Positions 9,712 through 19,163 are shown, counted from the stretch's first letter. The stretch: 64,000 bases of DNA from Putridiphycobacter roseus (GCF_003234935.1 NZ_QKSB01000004.1:237944-301943); one strand, 5' to 3'. Notes: generated by a model from the letters alone, not told the origin. Numbers and translations: made by a program.

Positions 9712-10440
9712 TTAAAACTGGTATGTTAACCCTAGCGTGCCCCCTAATAAATACATTTTATGCTCTAGGAATAAGCCGGTATAAGTATTCGAGAAATACT
9801 TTCTATAATCTACATTCAAATAAACACCAGCATTGCCAAAATTATATTTCACCCCAGTACCAACTGTTGCAGCGATTTGAAAAGAAGTAATGTTTTCAGA
9901 CTTAGCGTCTATTTCATTTTCAAATTCTTTTCCAGTTGCATCCGTATAACTACTTTCCACCCGTTTTTGTAAAATAGTAGAAGGTATTAATCCCACAAAA
10001 CCAAACCAAGAAATTTGCTCTCCCACCTCATAATACAGCCGTAAAGGAATAGCGATTTGTTGGTATTTATTTACATAATGATAGGAGGAATCGTTGGTGG
10101 ATGACTCAAAATCATACCCTTCTCCTGCTCCAATAAACGAAGCACCAATCGATATTTTAAACCTTGGAGAAAGTGGTAAGAATGCCCCTACTTCAATACC
10201 TTTAGTGAAAATAGCGGTCTCCTCTAATCTATTTTGGTAGCCCTGGTAAACGGATAAATCTGTAAAATCTCTGTACGCATAAAAATAATTACCTTGCATA
10301 TAAAATGTGGCTTCATTTTCATTTGTTATTATCTCATCAGCCCCTTTTGCAAATGAGCTATCTGCCATTTGTTCCTCTTGAGAAAAACCTGGTAGGTTAA
10401 AAAAAATAAATCCTAGTTGAAAAAAAAACAAAATTCGCAT
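9712..10440 (-). CDS. Outer-membrane beta-barrel protein
   Basis: A 242-residue protein with an N-terminal signal peptide and alternating aromatic/polar strands typical of small outer-membrane barrels (GVKYNFGNAGVYLNVDYRKYF, LLGGTLGLTYQF). It ends in an aromatic residue, as barrel proteins usually do. No enzymatic motif is visible; a porin-like or structural role is likely. It is divergent from the rhomboid gene (38-base gap). Confidence 0.75.
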   Translation of the reverse strand: MRILFFFQLGFIFFNLPGFSQEEQMADSSFAKGADEIITNENEATFYMQGNYFYAYRDFTDLSVYQGYQNRLEETAIFTKGIEVGAFLPLSPRFKISIGASFIGAGEGYDFESSTNDSSYHYVNKYQQIAIPLRLYYEVGEQISWFGFVGLIPSTILQKRVESSYTDATGKEFENEIDAKSENITSFQIAATVGTGVKYNFGNAGVYLNVDYRKYFSNTYTGLFLEHKMYLLGGTLGLTYQF

Positions 10441-10478
10441 ATTATACTACCTTTAAATTATTATTTGTAAACAAATGT

Positions 10479-11075
10479 ATGAAAATCACCTTTAATTCTC
10501 CTGTTGTATTAACCTTTTCCTTTTTAAGTGTATTGGTTTACATTTTAACGGTACAAGTTGGAATAGGATTGGAATGGTTTACCTTATCCCCAAGCTTCAA
10601 TTACCGAAATTTTTACGATTATTTAAAACTATTTACTTATGTATTTGGACATGTCAATGCCGACCACATCATTGGAAATTTATCTTTTATACTTTTACTA
10701 GGTCCAATCATAGAAGAAAAATACGGTTCGAAAAACACATTAATTATCATTGCCTCCACTGCTTTAATTACAGCTATATTGCATATTCTTTTTTTCAAAG
10801 CTAGTCTATTAGGGGCTAGTGGCATTGTCTTTGCATTTATTATCTTGGCCAGTTTAGTCAATATCAGAAACAAAGAGATACCCATTACCTTTATTCTGGT
10901 AGCCTTAATTTTCATTGGAAAAGAGGTTATTGTTTTTTTTGAGCAAGACAACATATCCCAATTTGCACATATTATAGGTGGATTTATCGGCGCATTTTTT
11001 GGATTCAAATTAAAACCAAAAGCAGGATTTTCTAGCGCAAAGTCGGGTAGAGATATTTTAAAGGGGTTAAAGTAA
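10479..11075 (+). CDS. Rhomboid family intramembrane serine protease
   Basis: A 198-residue polytopic protein with about six membrane helices. The catalytic Ser is in LGASGIVFAF (Ser114) and the catalytic His in QFAHIIGGFIGA (His164), with the HVNADHIIGN segment of helix 2 at residues 58-67. It cuts helices inside the membrane; the substrate is unknown. The N-terminal cytoplasmic part is short, as in minimal rhomboids. It is followed 46 bases later by moxR, which has its own -7 motif. Confidence 0.9.
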   Translation: MKITFNSPVVLTFSFLSVLVYILTVQVGIGLEWFTLSPSFNYRNFYDYLKLFTYVFGHVNADHIIGNLSFILLLGPIIEEKYGSKNTLIIIASTALITAILHILFFKASLLGASGIVFAFIILASLVNIRNKEIPITFILVALIFIGKEVIVFFEQDNISQFAHIIGGFIGAFFGFKLKPKAGFSSAKSGRDILKGLK

Positions 11076-11096
11076 TAAATTATGCCTCCTTTTTAC

Positions 11097-11104
11097 TATT
11101 TTTG
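11097..11104 (+). promoter_or_regulatory. -7 element (TAnnTTTG) for the moxR gene
   Basis: TATTTTTG lies 17 bases before the moxR ATG at 11122 and fits the Bacteroidetes -7 consensus. No -33 TTG is apparent at 17-23 bases upstream. Confidence 0.4.
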
Positions 11105-11121
11105 AAACAATTGAAAAAACT

Positions 11122-12087
11122 ATGCAAAACTTAACTGACAAAGAAGGAGTTGACCTTCTTTCAAAAAAATACAATGCCATTAGTCAAGAAATTCACAAGG
11201 TAATTGTGGGACAAGAAACAGTTGTACGACAAGTTTTAATGTCAATTTTCAGCAATGGACATAGTCTTTTAGTTGGTGTACCTGGGTTAGCCAAAACACT
11301 TTTGGTACAAACCATTTCCGACTCATTAGGTCTTGGGTTTAAAAGGATTCAATTTACACCAGATTTAATGCCATCCGACATTGTTGGATCTGAAATTTTG
11401 GATGAGAATAGGAATTTTAAATTTATCAAGGGCCCTATTTTTTCGAATATTATTTTAGCGGATGAAATAAACCGAACTCCCCCAAAAACGCAAGCTGCAT
11501 TATTGGAAGCTATGCAAGAAAAAACGGTTACTGCCGCTGGACACACTTATGTTTTAGAAAAACCATTTTTTGTTTTAGCTACGCAAAACCCAATTGAGCA
11601 AGAAGGTACTTATCCACTACCCGAAGCCCAATTAGACAGATTTATGTTTAATATTTGGCTAGATTACCCATCTTTAGAAGAAGAAATTAATATCGTAAAA
11701 AATACAACAGGCAACTTTAAACCACAGTTAAATTCTATCTTAGATGCGGCTGAAATTATTTACTTTCAAGAATTAATCAAAAGATTACCGGTACCTGAAA
11801 ATGTTTTTGAATACGCTGTTAAACTAGTAGCTAAAACAAGAAAAAGCTCACCCCTTTGTCACCCTTTGACAGAGAAATATTTAGAATGGGGAGCGGGACC
11901 AAGAGCTTCGCAAAACTTAATTATTGGGGCCAAATGTCACGCAGCCATTAACGGCAAATATTCACCTGATATTGAAGACGTGAAAGCTGTAGCATATCCT
12001 ATTTTACGACATAGAATTGTTAGAAACTATAAAGCAGAAGCGGAAGGATACTCGATTGAAGCAATTATTGACGCATTAATGCAATAA
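11122..12087 (+). CDS. moxR: MoxR family AAA+ ATPase
   Basis: A 321-residue chaperone-like ATPase. It has Walker A GVPGLAKT (residues 52-59), Walker B ILADEINR (about 110-117), sensor 1 in LATQNPIEQEGTYPLPEAQLDRF (about 150-172), and a lid domain with WGAGPRASQ. MoxR ATPases usually act with VWA-domain partners in maturing metal-centre or membrane complexes. In Bacteroidetes the usual partners are DUF58 and VWA (BatA/BatB) genes, but none follows here: the next gene is convergent, five bases away. This copy is therefore isolated. Confidence 0.93.
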   Translation: MQNLTDKEGVDLLSKKYNAISQEIHKVIVGQETVVRQVLMSIFSNGHSLLVGVPGLAKTLLVQTISDSLGLGFKRIQFTPDLMPSDIVGSEILDENRNFKFIKGPIFSNIILADEINRTPPKTQAALLEAMQEKTVTAAGHTYVLEKPFFVLATQNPIEQEGTYPLPEAQLDRFMFNIWLDYPSLEEEINIVKNTTGNFKPQLNSILDAAEIIYFQELIKRLPVPENVFEYAVKLVAKTRKSSPLCHPLTEKYLEWGAGPRASQNLIIGAKCHAAINGKYSPDIEDVKAVAYPILRHRIVRNYKAEAEGYSIEAIIDALMQ

Positions 12088-12092
12088 ATTAA

Positions 12093-12629
12093 TTAGCATT
12101 TTTTTACAATTCTAGAAATGGTATTCCAATTTCTAGTAGTAATTTCCTTACCAAAACTTGCTTCAACTATGCCCATGGCTTTTGGTGTGTTTGCTTTTGA
12201 AAGATCTAAAACAGAACAGATAATCTTGCTTTCATACCTTAAAATTTTAAAACTTTGATCTTCACTTGACCAAGGTATTTCGATTGGTGATTTATTGCTT
12301 TTTTTAAGAAATGAAACAAAAAACCTTGTTTCTGTAGTCTCTTCTATTTCTTTAAAAGGATTATTTTCCATTAAGGAAACAATTGTTTTAGCTTCTGCCA
12401 AAATGAGCGGTATTGGAAAACCAAATACAGAGGAAATTCGATTTTCAATCGTTTTGGTGAGAAGGCGTATATCATTTACATTGGACTCAAAAACTACATT
12501 CCCTGAATTTAAAATAGTATAAACATTTTCGCAATTTAAATTCTGTAATACTATTTTCAAATCCTCCATGGGAACTTTATGTTTCCCGCCCACATTCACT
12601 CCTCTTAATAATCCAACGTATTTTTTCAT
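12093..12629 (-). CDS. DUF1697 domain protein
   Basis: A 178-residue cytoplasmic protein. The family signature is at the N-terminus (YVGLLRGVNVGGKHKVPM), followed by NVYTILNSGNVVFES and the C-terminal NWNTISRI segment. DUF1697 proteins are widespread single-domain proteins of unknown biochemical role. The gene converges on moxR with a five-base gap and is not obviously part of an operon. Confidence 0.88.
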   Translation of the reverse strand: MKKYVGLLRGVNVGGKHKVPMEDLKIVLQNLNCENVYTILNSGNVVFESNVNDIRLLTKTIENRISSVFGFPIPLILAEAKTIVSLMENNPFKEIEETTETRFFVSFLKKSNKSPIEIPWSSEDQSFKILRYESKIICSVLDLSKANTPKAMGIVEASFGKEITTRNWNTISRIVKKC

Positions 12630-12779
12630 GCGTATAATTTCAATGCTAAAGATAATAACTTATCCATAGGAAAGTCTATTCAAAGCGGTGTAACTCTACT
12701 TAAACTATTTCCCGACTCAGTATTACAGTCCATAAATATTAAATTAAAAAACCATTACAGCTAATGCGACAAAGTAAAG

Positions 12780-13544
12780 CTATTCCAGTTCATTTCTTTT
12801 TTTCCAAATCGTTTTTGCCGTCGCACACACTTTTTGGTCTCCTTCGGTTCTGATGGTATGTAAAAAAGTGTCTTTTTCGTTTTCATCAGCCGTAAAGGTC
12901 AAGATAACATCTCCATATTGGGCCTCTGCAATAAACCGTCCATCAATAGCATGCAAATCATAGTTATTACTGATCTCTTCTGGTACAGATTCCATTAACC
13001 AATGTAAGTATTTTATATTATTCACATGCTTATTAGTGTCCACATCAAATCTATTTACCTTAAATTTATTGATTGGAAGGTGGTTTTGTATTGGTGCTAT
13101 TTTCCGGTTAATGTTGTGTTCAATACTTTGCGTTTTACAAAAAGACCATTTCTCTTTAAACACATCCAGTATTGGAATGGGTCTTCTTTTCGCTATATCA
13201 AAAAACACCCACAAACCTTTTGCGCGACCAATAATCTCTCCAGCTGCATTATAAATAATATTTTCTCGTACCCCCTTTATGGTCGAATAACTCGATAGCC
13301 AAGTCCTAATGGTGATTTTATCCTTATAAACAGGATAATAATCTAATTCCATTACGCCTGAAACCAATACCCATCCAATATTCTGTTTCTCTAAATCCAA
13401 CAAACTATGCCCTATGGCATAACAATGCTCTGCTGCAGTTTCTTCTAATAAAGTTAACATGGTAGTAGAAGAAGCTTCACCAAATTTATTCATTTCAAAA
13501 TACCTAAGGTCATACTCCTTATCAAAATAATTATTCAAATCCAT
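12780..13544 (-). CDS. Acyl-ACP thioesterase family protein (double hotdog)
   Basis: A 254-residue protein of the FatA/FatB type with two hotdog domains. The first (about residues 1-135) has the FGEASSTTMLTLLEETAAEHC helix and the GWVLVSGVMELDYYP strand. The second carries the DxNxHVNN active-site signature (DVDTNKHVNNIKYLHW, about residues 172-187). It hydrolyses acyl-ACP or acyl-CoA thioesters, releasing fatty acids in the cytoplasm. Its neighbours do not identify the substrate. Confidence 0.88.
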   Translation of the reverse strand: MDLNNYFDKEYDLRYFEMNKFGEASSTTMLTLLEETAAEHCYAIGHSLLDLEKQNIGWVLVSGVMELDYYPVYKDKITIRTWLSSYSTIKGVRENIIYNAAGEIIGRAKGLWVFFDIAKRRPIPILDVFKEKWSFCKTQSIEHNINRKIAPIQNHLPINKFKVNRFDVDTNKHVNNIKYLHWLMESVPEEISNNYDLHAIDGRFIAEAQYGDVILTFTADENEKDTFLHTIRTEGDQKVCATAKTIWKKRNELE

Positions 13545-13611
13545 GGGTATGTATATTTCAAGATTGTATTAACTGTTTCCTTCTTTTTCTATCAACGTAT
13601 TAAAAAGTAGT

Positions 13612-14535
13612 TTATTTACAAATACTCGTTTTAAATTGTTGTGGGGTCATTAATTCATTTTTTTTAAATTGGCGGTTAAAATAACTCACACTATTAAAGC
13701 CTGACTTATATGCAATTTCAGCGATTTGATCGTTACATTTTTCCTTCATCAATTTTTTGGAGAACTTAATTTTTTCAGAATTAATATAATCAATAGGAGA
13801 AATACCCAAGGTATTTTTAAACTTTTTGTGAAAGTGAGAACTACTCATATAAGCTTGCTTAGCAAGTAAATCCACCGTTATATTTTTATTGGTTAAATTG
13901 TCTTGAATATATTTAATAACGTTTCCAATCCTGGTATCATTAAAAACTTGGTCCTCATTACTCAATATTAACTTTTTGGCCTTTGTCTGTAAAAGCCTTA
14001 CAATTAACTCCTGTATCATCAGGTCTAGAAGAATGTCTTTAGATTTATTATTATTGGTAAAAGTGTAAGTTAAACGTTCGACCAATCTATTGACATCTTG
14101 GTTATTGATTAGGTGTGAGGAATCATTATTTAATTTCCAATTATTATTTTCATTCTCTATGGCGACTGCATGGTTAAAATTCTCAACAATTTCTTTAATT
14201 TTTGAAGCATCTATTCCCAAGGCTAAACATTGGGTAGGTTTGGCTTCCGTTGCGAGTGGAAAATCGATTATCATTTCCTTTTTCGTTGGCATAATTACCG
14301 ACTCGCCTGGAAAAAACTCAAAAGAGGGCATACCATCTAAATGCATTACTTTTTTTCCTGTAAGCATACTTGCAATAATTGGAAAATCGAAAATAAGAGA
14401 GACCTTTTCAGCAAACTGGTGCGTCTCATAAATATTTAATTCGGCATAAGCTGCACTATAGGTTGTTTTATTCTCAACCAATGTCGTTAGCTTTCTATTA
14501 TTCCTATGTTGACTTAATAAGTTAGCCATAAACAA
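13612..14535 (-). CDS. AraC family transcriptional regulator, probable activator of the divergent aldehyde dehydrogenase
   Basis: A 307-residue protein with an N-terminal AraC-type sensing domain (HQFAEKVSLIFDFPIIASML; FFPGESVIMPT) and a C-terminal pair of helix-turn-helix motifs. The first HTH is at about residues 215-250 (VDLLAKQAYMSSSHFHKKFK) and the second at about 265-300 (IAEIAYKSGFNSVSYFNRQF). It is transcribed away from the aldehyde dehydrogenase gene; three phased direct repeats lie between them. This layout fits an AraC activator of aldehyde metabolism. The inducer is not known. Confidence 0.9.
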   Translation of the reverse strand: MFMANLLSQHRNNRKLTTLVENKTTYSAAYAELNIYETHQFAEKVSLIFDFPIIASMLTGKKVMHLDGMPSFEFFPGESVIMPTKKEMIIDFPLATEAKPTQCLALGIDASKIKEIVENFNHAVAIENENNNWKLNNDSSHLINNQDVNRLVERLTYTFTNNNKSKDILLDLMIQELIVRLLQTKAKKLILSNEDQVFNDTRIGNVIKYIQDNLTNKNITVDLLAKQAYMSSSHFHKKFKNTLGISPIDYINSEKIKFSKKLMKEKCNDQIAEIAYKSGFNSVSYFNRQFKKNELMTPQQFKTSICK

Positions 14536-14564
14536 TATTACAAAAAAAATTAATTCAAAATTAA

Positions 14565-14635
14565 AATTTGATAGATACCTTCAATAAATTGATAAATATG
14601 TTCAATTGAAATAAGATTTGATAAAATACTTTTAT
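14565..14635 (+). promoter_or_regulatory. Three direct repeats, candidate AraC binding sites
   Basis: Three imperfect ~21-base copies in the same orientation begin at 14565 (AATTTGATAGATACCTTCAA), 14586 (AAATTGATAAATATGTTCAA) and 14615 (GATTTGATAAAATACTTTTA). The spacings are 21 and 29 bases, close to two and three helical turns. AraC-family dimers typically bind such direct repeats. The array sits 65-135 bases upstream of the aldehyde dehydrogenase start and next to the regulator's own start. Confidence 0.55.
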
Positions 14636-14698
14636 GCAAATTGAAATCGAAAAAGTTTTGATTTCTAAAAATTGAGTATTAATTAAAAGACAATTAAA

Positions 14699-16198
14699 AT
14701 GAGTTATTCAAAACCAAAATTTAAAGAAAAGTACGACAATTTCATCAATGGAAAATTTGTCGCCCCATTAGAAGGCGCTTATTTTGACAACACATCACCA
14801 ATAGATAATACCTTAATTGCAAAATATCCTCGATCACAAAAAGAGGATGTAGAACTAGCGGTTAATGCAGCAAATGCTGCCAAAGAAGCTTGGGGAAATA
14901 CATCTGCCACACATAGAGCAACTTTATTAAATAAAGTTGCAGATATTATTGAAGCAAATTTAGAAGAATTTGCCTTAGTAGAGACCTGTGACAATGGCAA
15001 GCCAATTAGGGAAACACTTAATGCCGATATTCCTTTATGTGTGGATCATTGGCGTTATTTTGCCGCTTGTATTAGAGCAGAAGAAGGCAGTGCTACTGAA
15101 TTAGACGAGCATACCTTATCCATGAATATTAAAGAACCATTGGGAGTGGTTGGTCAAATCATTCCATGGAATTTTCCTTTATTAATGCTTTCTTGGAAAC
15201 TTCCACCAGCATTGGCGACAGGGAATTGTGTAATTTTAAAACCTGCAGAACAAACCCCATCCACTGCAACATTATTAATGGAAAAAATTGCAGCAGTTTT
15301 TCCTCCAGGTGTCATCAATGTTATTCACGGATTTGGTCCCGAAGCAGGAAAACCTTTGGCTTCAAGTTCAAAAATTGATAAAGTTGCATTTACAGGTGAA
15401 ACTACCACAGGCCAATTAATTATGCAATATGCTTCCAAAAATTTAAACCCTGTTACTATGGAATTGGGTGGGAAATCACCAAATATATTCTTCAATAGTG
15501 TAATGGACGAGGATGATGCCTTTTTAGATAAAGCGGTTGAAGGTGCAGTAATGTTTGCATTTAATGCGGGTGAAGTTTGTACCTGTCCATCCAGAATTTT
15601 AGTCCAAGAAGACATTTACGACAAGTTTATGGAACGTGTAATTGCAAGAACAAAAGCAATTGTACAAGACAATCCATATGATGTAAACACTATGCTTGGC
15701 GCACAAGCCTCAAACGACCAATACGAAAAAATTCAATCTTATTTTAAAATTGGAAAAGAAGAAGGTGCAAAAGTATTAGCAGGTGGTGCTGCAGCAAAAT
15801 TAACGGGTGAATTTGCGAATGGTTTTTACATTGAACCAACCTTGTTAGAGGGCCATAATAAAATGCGTGTTTTTCAAGAAGAAATTTTTGGACCAGTAGC
15901 TTGTGTAACTAAGTTTAAAGACGAAGCAGAAGCTTTAGAAATAGCAAACGATACACTTTATGGTTTAGGAGCCGGTGTTTGGACAAGAGATGCACATCAA
16001 TTATACCAAATACCAAGGGCTATTAAAGCAGGACGTGTTTGGGTTAACTGTTACCACACCTATCCTGCACATGCCCCATTCGGCGGATATAAAAAATCAG
16101 GATTTGGTAGAGAAAACCACTTGATGATGATGAACCATTACCGTCAGACAAAAAACATGTTAATTTCATACGATAAAAATAAACAAGGATTCTTTTAA
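14699..16198 (+). CDS. Aldehyde dehydrogenase (NAD-dependent, acetaldehyde/ExaC-type)
   Basis: A 499-residue enzyme oxidising an aldehyde to the acid with NAD(P). The N-terminal segment [12 protein letters not shown], the cofactor block [15 protein letters not shown]-type [12 protein letters not shown] holding the general-base Glu, and the catalytic Cys294 in GEVCTCPSR are all present. The C-terminal [15 protein letters not shown] is also typical. The GEVCTC variant is usual for the subgroup paired with DUF779 and AraC-type regulation. The gene has its own strong terminator before DUF779. Short-chain aldehydes are the likely substrates by family. Confidence 0.95.
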   Translation: MSYSKPKFKEKYDNFINGKFVAPLEGAYFDNTSPIDNTLIAKYPRSQKEDVELAVNAANAAKEAWGNTSATHRATLLNKVADIIEANLEEFALVETCDNGKPIRETLNADIPLCVDHWRYFAACIRAEEGSATELDEHTLSMNIKEPLGVVGQIIPWNFPLLMLSWKLPPALATGNCVILKPAEQTPSTATLLMEKIAAVFPPGVINVIHGFGPEAGKPLASSSKIDKVAFTGETTTGQLIMQYASKNLNPVTMELGGKSPNIFFNSVMDEDDAFLDKAVEGAVMFAFNAGEVCTCPSRILVQEDIYDKFMERVIARTKAIVQDNPYDVNTMLGAQASNDQYEKIQSYFKIGKEEGAKVLAGGAAAKLTGEFANGFYIEPTLLEGHNKMRVFQEEIFGPVACVTKFKDEAEALEIANDTLYGLGAGVWTRDAHQLYQIPRAIKAGRVWVNCYHTYPAHAPFGGYKKSGFGRENHLMMMNHYRQTKNMLISYDKNKQGFF

Positions 16199-16214
16199 AA
16201 TAATTCCTTAAATT

Positions 16215-16243
16215 AAAGGCTGGATCTATCGATCCAGCCTTTT
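16215..16243 (+). terminator. Rho-independent terminator between aldehyde dehydrogenase and DUF779
   Basis: GGCTGGATC (16218-16226) pairs perfectly with GATCCAGCC (16231-16239) around a TATC loop, extended by AAA/TTT, and is followed by a T-run. It would terminate or attenuate transcription between two genes that usually work together. Confidence 0.85.
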
Positions 16244-16263
16244 TATTAAACCAAAATACCCAC

Positions 16264-16623
16264 ATGGAAAGAATTAAAATTACAGCTGAAGCAGAAAAAA
16301 TTATCCAACAGTTAAAAGCAAAACACGGGGAATTAATTTTTCATCAAAGTGGCGGATGCTGTGATGGATCTGCCCCCATGTTATTTGAAAAAGGAGAAAT
16401 GTATTTAGATGAAAGTGATATTCTATTAGGCGCCGTGGCAGGTGTCAATTTTTATATGAATCAAGATCAATTTGAATATTGGAAACACACCCATCTCACT
16501 GTGGATGTTACCCAAGGAAGGGGCGCTAGTTTTTCATTAGAAATACCACTGGGACTAAGGTTTCTGATTCATTCTCGTCTATTAACGGAAGAAGAGTTAG
16601 CCTTTTTAGCAAAAAAAGATTAA
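16264..16623 (+). CDS. DUF779 domain protein
   Basis: A 119-residue cytoplasmic protein with the family core HQSGGCCDGSAPML (about residues 27-40) and a C-terminal SFSLEIPLGLRF strand. DUF779 genes are commonly found next to aldehyde dehydrogenases and are thought to be accessory to them, but the activity is not established. The paired Cys in GGCCDGS could bind metal. The gene starts about 20 bases after the terminator, so its expression relies on read-through or on a promoter inside that short spacer. It overlaps the convergent SGNH gene by four bases. Confidence 0.9.
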   Translation: MERIKITAEAEKIIQQLKAKHGELIFHQSGGCCDGSAPMLFEKGEMYLDESDILLGAVAGVNFYMNQDQFEYWKHTHLTVDVTQGRGASFSLEIPLGLRFLIHSRLLTEEELAFLAKKD

Positions 16624-17384
16624 GGGGTTAAACCTGCTTGATTACAATTAAAATACTTTAAAATTTCATCCGCTACTAACTCATGTCCATTTTCATTAGG
16701 GTGATTAATATATGACATATACGCAGCTAGACTATCTCCATTTACTACCTTTTTTTTAAAAACATTATAACTATCAATTAAACCTACACCATTCTCTTTT
16801 GCTATACGGATTATTTGTTTTTGATGTTTTTCTAATTCATTATCAGGTTCCAAAATATTTATATTTTGATCAGGGGTAGGTGTTAATAAAATTACTTTAA
16901 TATTCTCTCTTAAAGCTTTACTCACCATTTCCTGCCAGGCTGCATTAGCTTTTTCTAAACCTATTCCCATATCATTTAAAGCATAGTCAATGAATAGAAC
17001 ATCAGGATGATGGTTTAACACCTCATTACTAAATCGTTTTGCACCTTCTTCCGAATTCTCACCACCTTTGGAAGTGGTAATAATATTAATTACAGCATTG
17101 GGAAATTTCTTTTTTAAACCAACCAATACCTTAAATGGATATGCTTTTAAGGTGTTTACCTGAGGTGTTTCAAAAAAACCAGTTGGTACAGAATGTCCAT
17201 GAAAAACTAAATTAATTGTTTTATTATTTGGCCACACTTCCACTAAATCAACACAAATATCTTTCAAATAGGTGTCTTGAGATACTACTTCTTTATTTAC
17301 AACTGTATTACAAGCATGTAAACTAGCTCCTACCAAAAAGTAAATAATAAATTTTAGAGAAGAGTACTTAATTTTATTTATCAT
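16620..17384 (-). CDS. SGNH/GDSL-type hydrolase lipoprotein
   Basis: A 254-residue protein with a lipoprotein signal (GASLHAC, Cys at about residue 25) and an SGNH esterase fold. Block I is FHGHSVPTGFF, with the nucleophile Ser in GHS instead of the common GDS. Block III is YALNDMG, holding the Asn, and block V is HPNENGH, holding the catalytic His. It should be a membrane-anchored periplasmic or surface esterase, acting on carbohydrate esters or lipids. The GHS block is a mild variation from the family pattern. Confidence 0.82.
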   Translation of the reverse strand: MINKIKYSSLKFIIYFLVGASLHACNTVVNKEVVSQDTYLKDICVDLVEVWPNNKTINLVFHGHSVPTGFFETPQVNTLKAYPFKVLVGLKKKFPNAVINIITTSKGGENSEEGAKRFSNEVLNHHPDVLFIDYALNDMGIGLEKANAAWQEMVSKALRENIKVILLTPTPDQNINILEPDNELEKHQKQIIRIAKENGVGLIDSYNVFKKKVVNGDSLAAYMSYINHPNENGHELVADEILKYFNCNQAGLTP

Positions 17385-17469
17385 TTTTCACTTAGTATTT
17401 CTCGGGTTCATTTTTTTAAAAAATGACAGAAACTTTTTGTATTTAACATGAATTTTCCTGGATGATTAT

Positions 17470-18285
17470 TTAGCTGTTTTCCTTTCTAAAAATGATATTA
17501 TCCTTATAGTCAAATGGCAATTTATCTATCTTTTTTAAACCAAATGGAAATGCTTTAGGAAGATAGGCATTGAAACCCATATTTTGAATAAATTCGAACA
17601 AATCTTCTTTAGAAATATTTGCTTTTAGACAGTTATCATCTATTTCCACAATAAGAATCATATTCTTACTTTTCTTAATGATATTTACCGCGCCTTGTAA
17701 GCACTTAAACTCATGACCTTCAATATCAATCTTAAGGATATCAATATTGTTAATATTATTTTTTTTACAATAGCTATCCAAAGTAGTCAACGAAATAGTT
17801 TCCTGTTGATCTGAGTCTTTAAATTTATGAATAGAAGCACCTGTTAAATGCGGCGTATATAGTGTTAATGTCTCGTCCTTATTTGATAATCCGACAGCAT
17901 TAACCGTAATATTTTCTATTTGGTTCATTTTAATATTTTCTTCCAAATAAACCAATGCTCTAGGATTAGGTTCAAAAGAAATTATTCTTCCTTTTTTAAT
18001 CAAACTACTTAACCCCAAAGTGTATGTACCTATATTTGCACCAACATCTACAAACGTATCCGTTGTTTTTACATATTTTGACAGTTGTCTAAAAGTATTT
18101 TTTTCATATATCCCCATTAAATAGACCTGCTTCATTACATGATCTTTCAAATTTAGCTTGTACTTTAAACCAGTATAGGATTTATAAATAATATCTCCTT
18201 CTGGTAACTTAACATACTTTATAAGGTGATTTTTAAAATAATCAATGGGGAAACGTCTTAAATAATTTAAAATTATCTTACTCAT
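17470..18285 (-). CDS. FkbM family methyltransferase
   Basis: A 271-residue SAM-dependent methyltransferase. The SAM site FVDVGANIGTYTLGLSS (about residues 74-90), ISFEPNPRAL, and the family motif DILKIDIEGHEFKCL (about 176-190) are clear. FkbM enzymes methylate sugars or hydroxyl groups in glycan and natural-product pathways, but no glycan cluster surrounds this copy, so the acceptor is unknown. The N-terminal ~45 residues are a basic lead-in found in many family members. Confidence 0.88.
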   Translation of the reverse strand: MSKIILNYLRRFPIDYFKNHLIKYVKLPEGDIIYKSYTGLKYKLNLKDHVMKQVYLMGIYEKNTFRQLSKYVKTTDTFVDVGANIGTYTLGLSSLIKKGRIISFEPNPRALVYLEENIKMNQIENITVNAVGLSNKDETLTLYTPHLTGASIHKFKDSDQQETISLTTLDSYCKKNNINNIDILKIDIEGHEFKCLQGAVNIIKKSKNMILIVEIDDNCLKANISKEDLFEFIQNMGFNAYLPKAFPFGLKKIDKLPFDYKDNIIFRKENS

Positions 18286-18407
18286 TTTGGATTTTAGGTT
18301 TTAATTATACGATTGAATATAAATTAATTATATTTCAAGAGGATAAATATACAAAAAGTTTTACTTACCAATTAATAAGCGTACAGACAAATTTAATTTT
18401 AATCATT

Positions 18408-19163
18408 TCAAGGCTTTACCCCCGCTAAATACAGGCTGTCATTTTCTAACATATATTCTAAAATTGGTCGGCATTTATTTTTGCAAGCCGGGTAAAAACT
18501 TTGGTGGATTCTTTCCTTATTTTTATGCTGTATCCCCCACCAAAACTCTCCTAATGCTATTGGTTTTAAATTTTCTTGTAAGGCAAATTGTAATAATTTT
18601 GGCGCAGCACATTCGCCTGCCGCCGCTGGTGGACTTTCGTTATCTGAACCTTTAAATATTTCTAGTATATTTTCTGTTTTACCACTGAGGTTAGAAAAAT
18701 AATAGTTTTCAAAAAGTCGTTTTTGTAACCCATTTGATTTTATTTTTCTCTTTTCTTTAAGCGCATTAATAGTTACAGTTGATGTAGCAGCTTTAATTTC
18801 CAAACCAATGGCAGTAATTTCCAGCATCCCTTTTCGGATAAAAAAATCGCCAACGGACTCATCAAACACGGATGGGACAAATTCTTTGCAATTTACATTA
18901 CCAGGTAATTTCCCTGAAACAGCAGCTAAATAACCAAAAGATAGGTCTTTTTTCTGAACCACAAGTACCCCAAACATTTTGCCTTTGTGGGCCAGAAAAT
19001 CATTCCCCCAATTGGGCGATTCAGCAACAATAAACTCTTGCAATTCCTTTGCTGCTATTTTCGCGAATGCCGGAACAAATGCTCCAAAAGGGTTATTTAA
19101 TTTTTCTGGAATAAACACCGCTGTGAGGTTCGTTTTAAAGTTAAAAACCTGTTGATTTTCCAT
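18408..19163 (-). CDS. Isolated N-terminal domain of a long RluA-type pseudouridine synthase, catalytic domain absent
   Basis: A 251-residue protein. Segments GKMFGVLVVQ, FGYLAAVSGKL, PPAAAGECAAPKLLQFA, LKPIALGEFWWG and FYPACKNKCRPILEYML match, as I recall it, the N-terminal half of the ~550-residue RluA-type RNA pseudouridine synthases of Bacteroidetes. There this region is followed by the catalytic domain. Here the stop comes about 13 residues after the Cys-containing segment, and the 122 bases downstream show no remnant of the catalytic domain. It may be a stand-alone RNA-binding or regulatory protein, or a truncated gene that still has an intact frame. Confidence 0.65.
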   Translation of the reverse strand: MENQQVFNFKTNLTAVFIPEKLNNPFGAFVPAFAKIAAKELQEFIVAESPNWGNDFLAHKGKMFGVLVVQKKDLSFGYLAAVSGKLPGNVNCKEFVPSVFDESVGDFFIRKGMLEITAIGLEIKAATSTVTINALKEKRKIKSNGLQKRLFENYYFSNLSGKTENILEIFKGSDNESPPAAAGECAAPKLLQFALQENLKPIALGEFWWGIQHKNKERIHQSFYPACKNKCRPILEYMLENDSLYLAGVKP

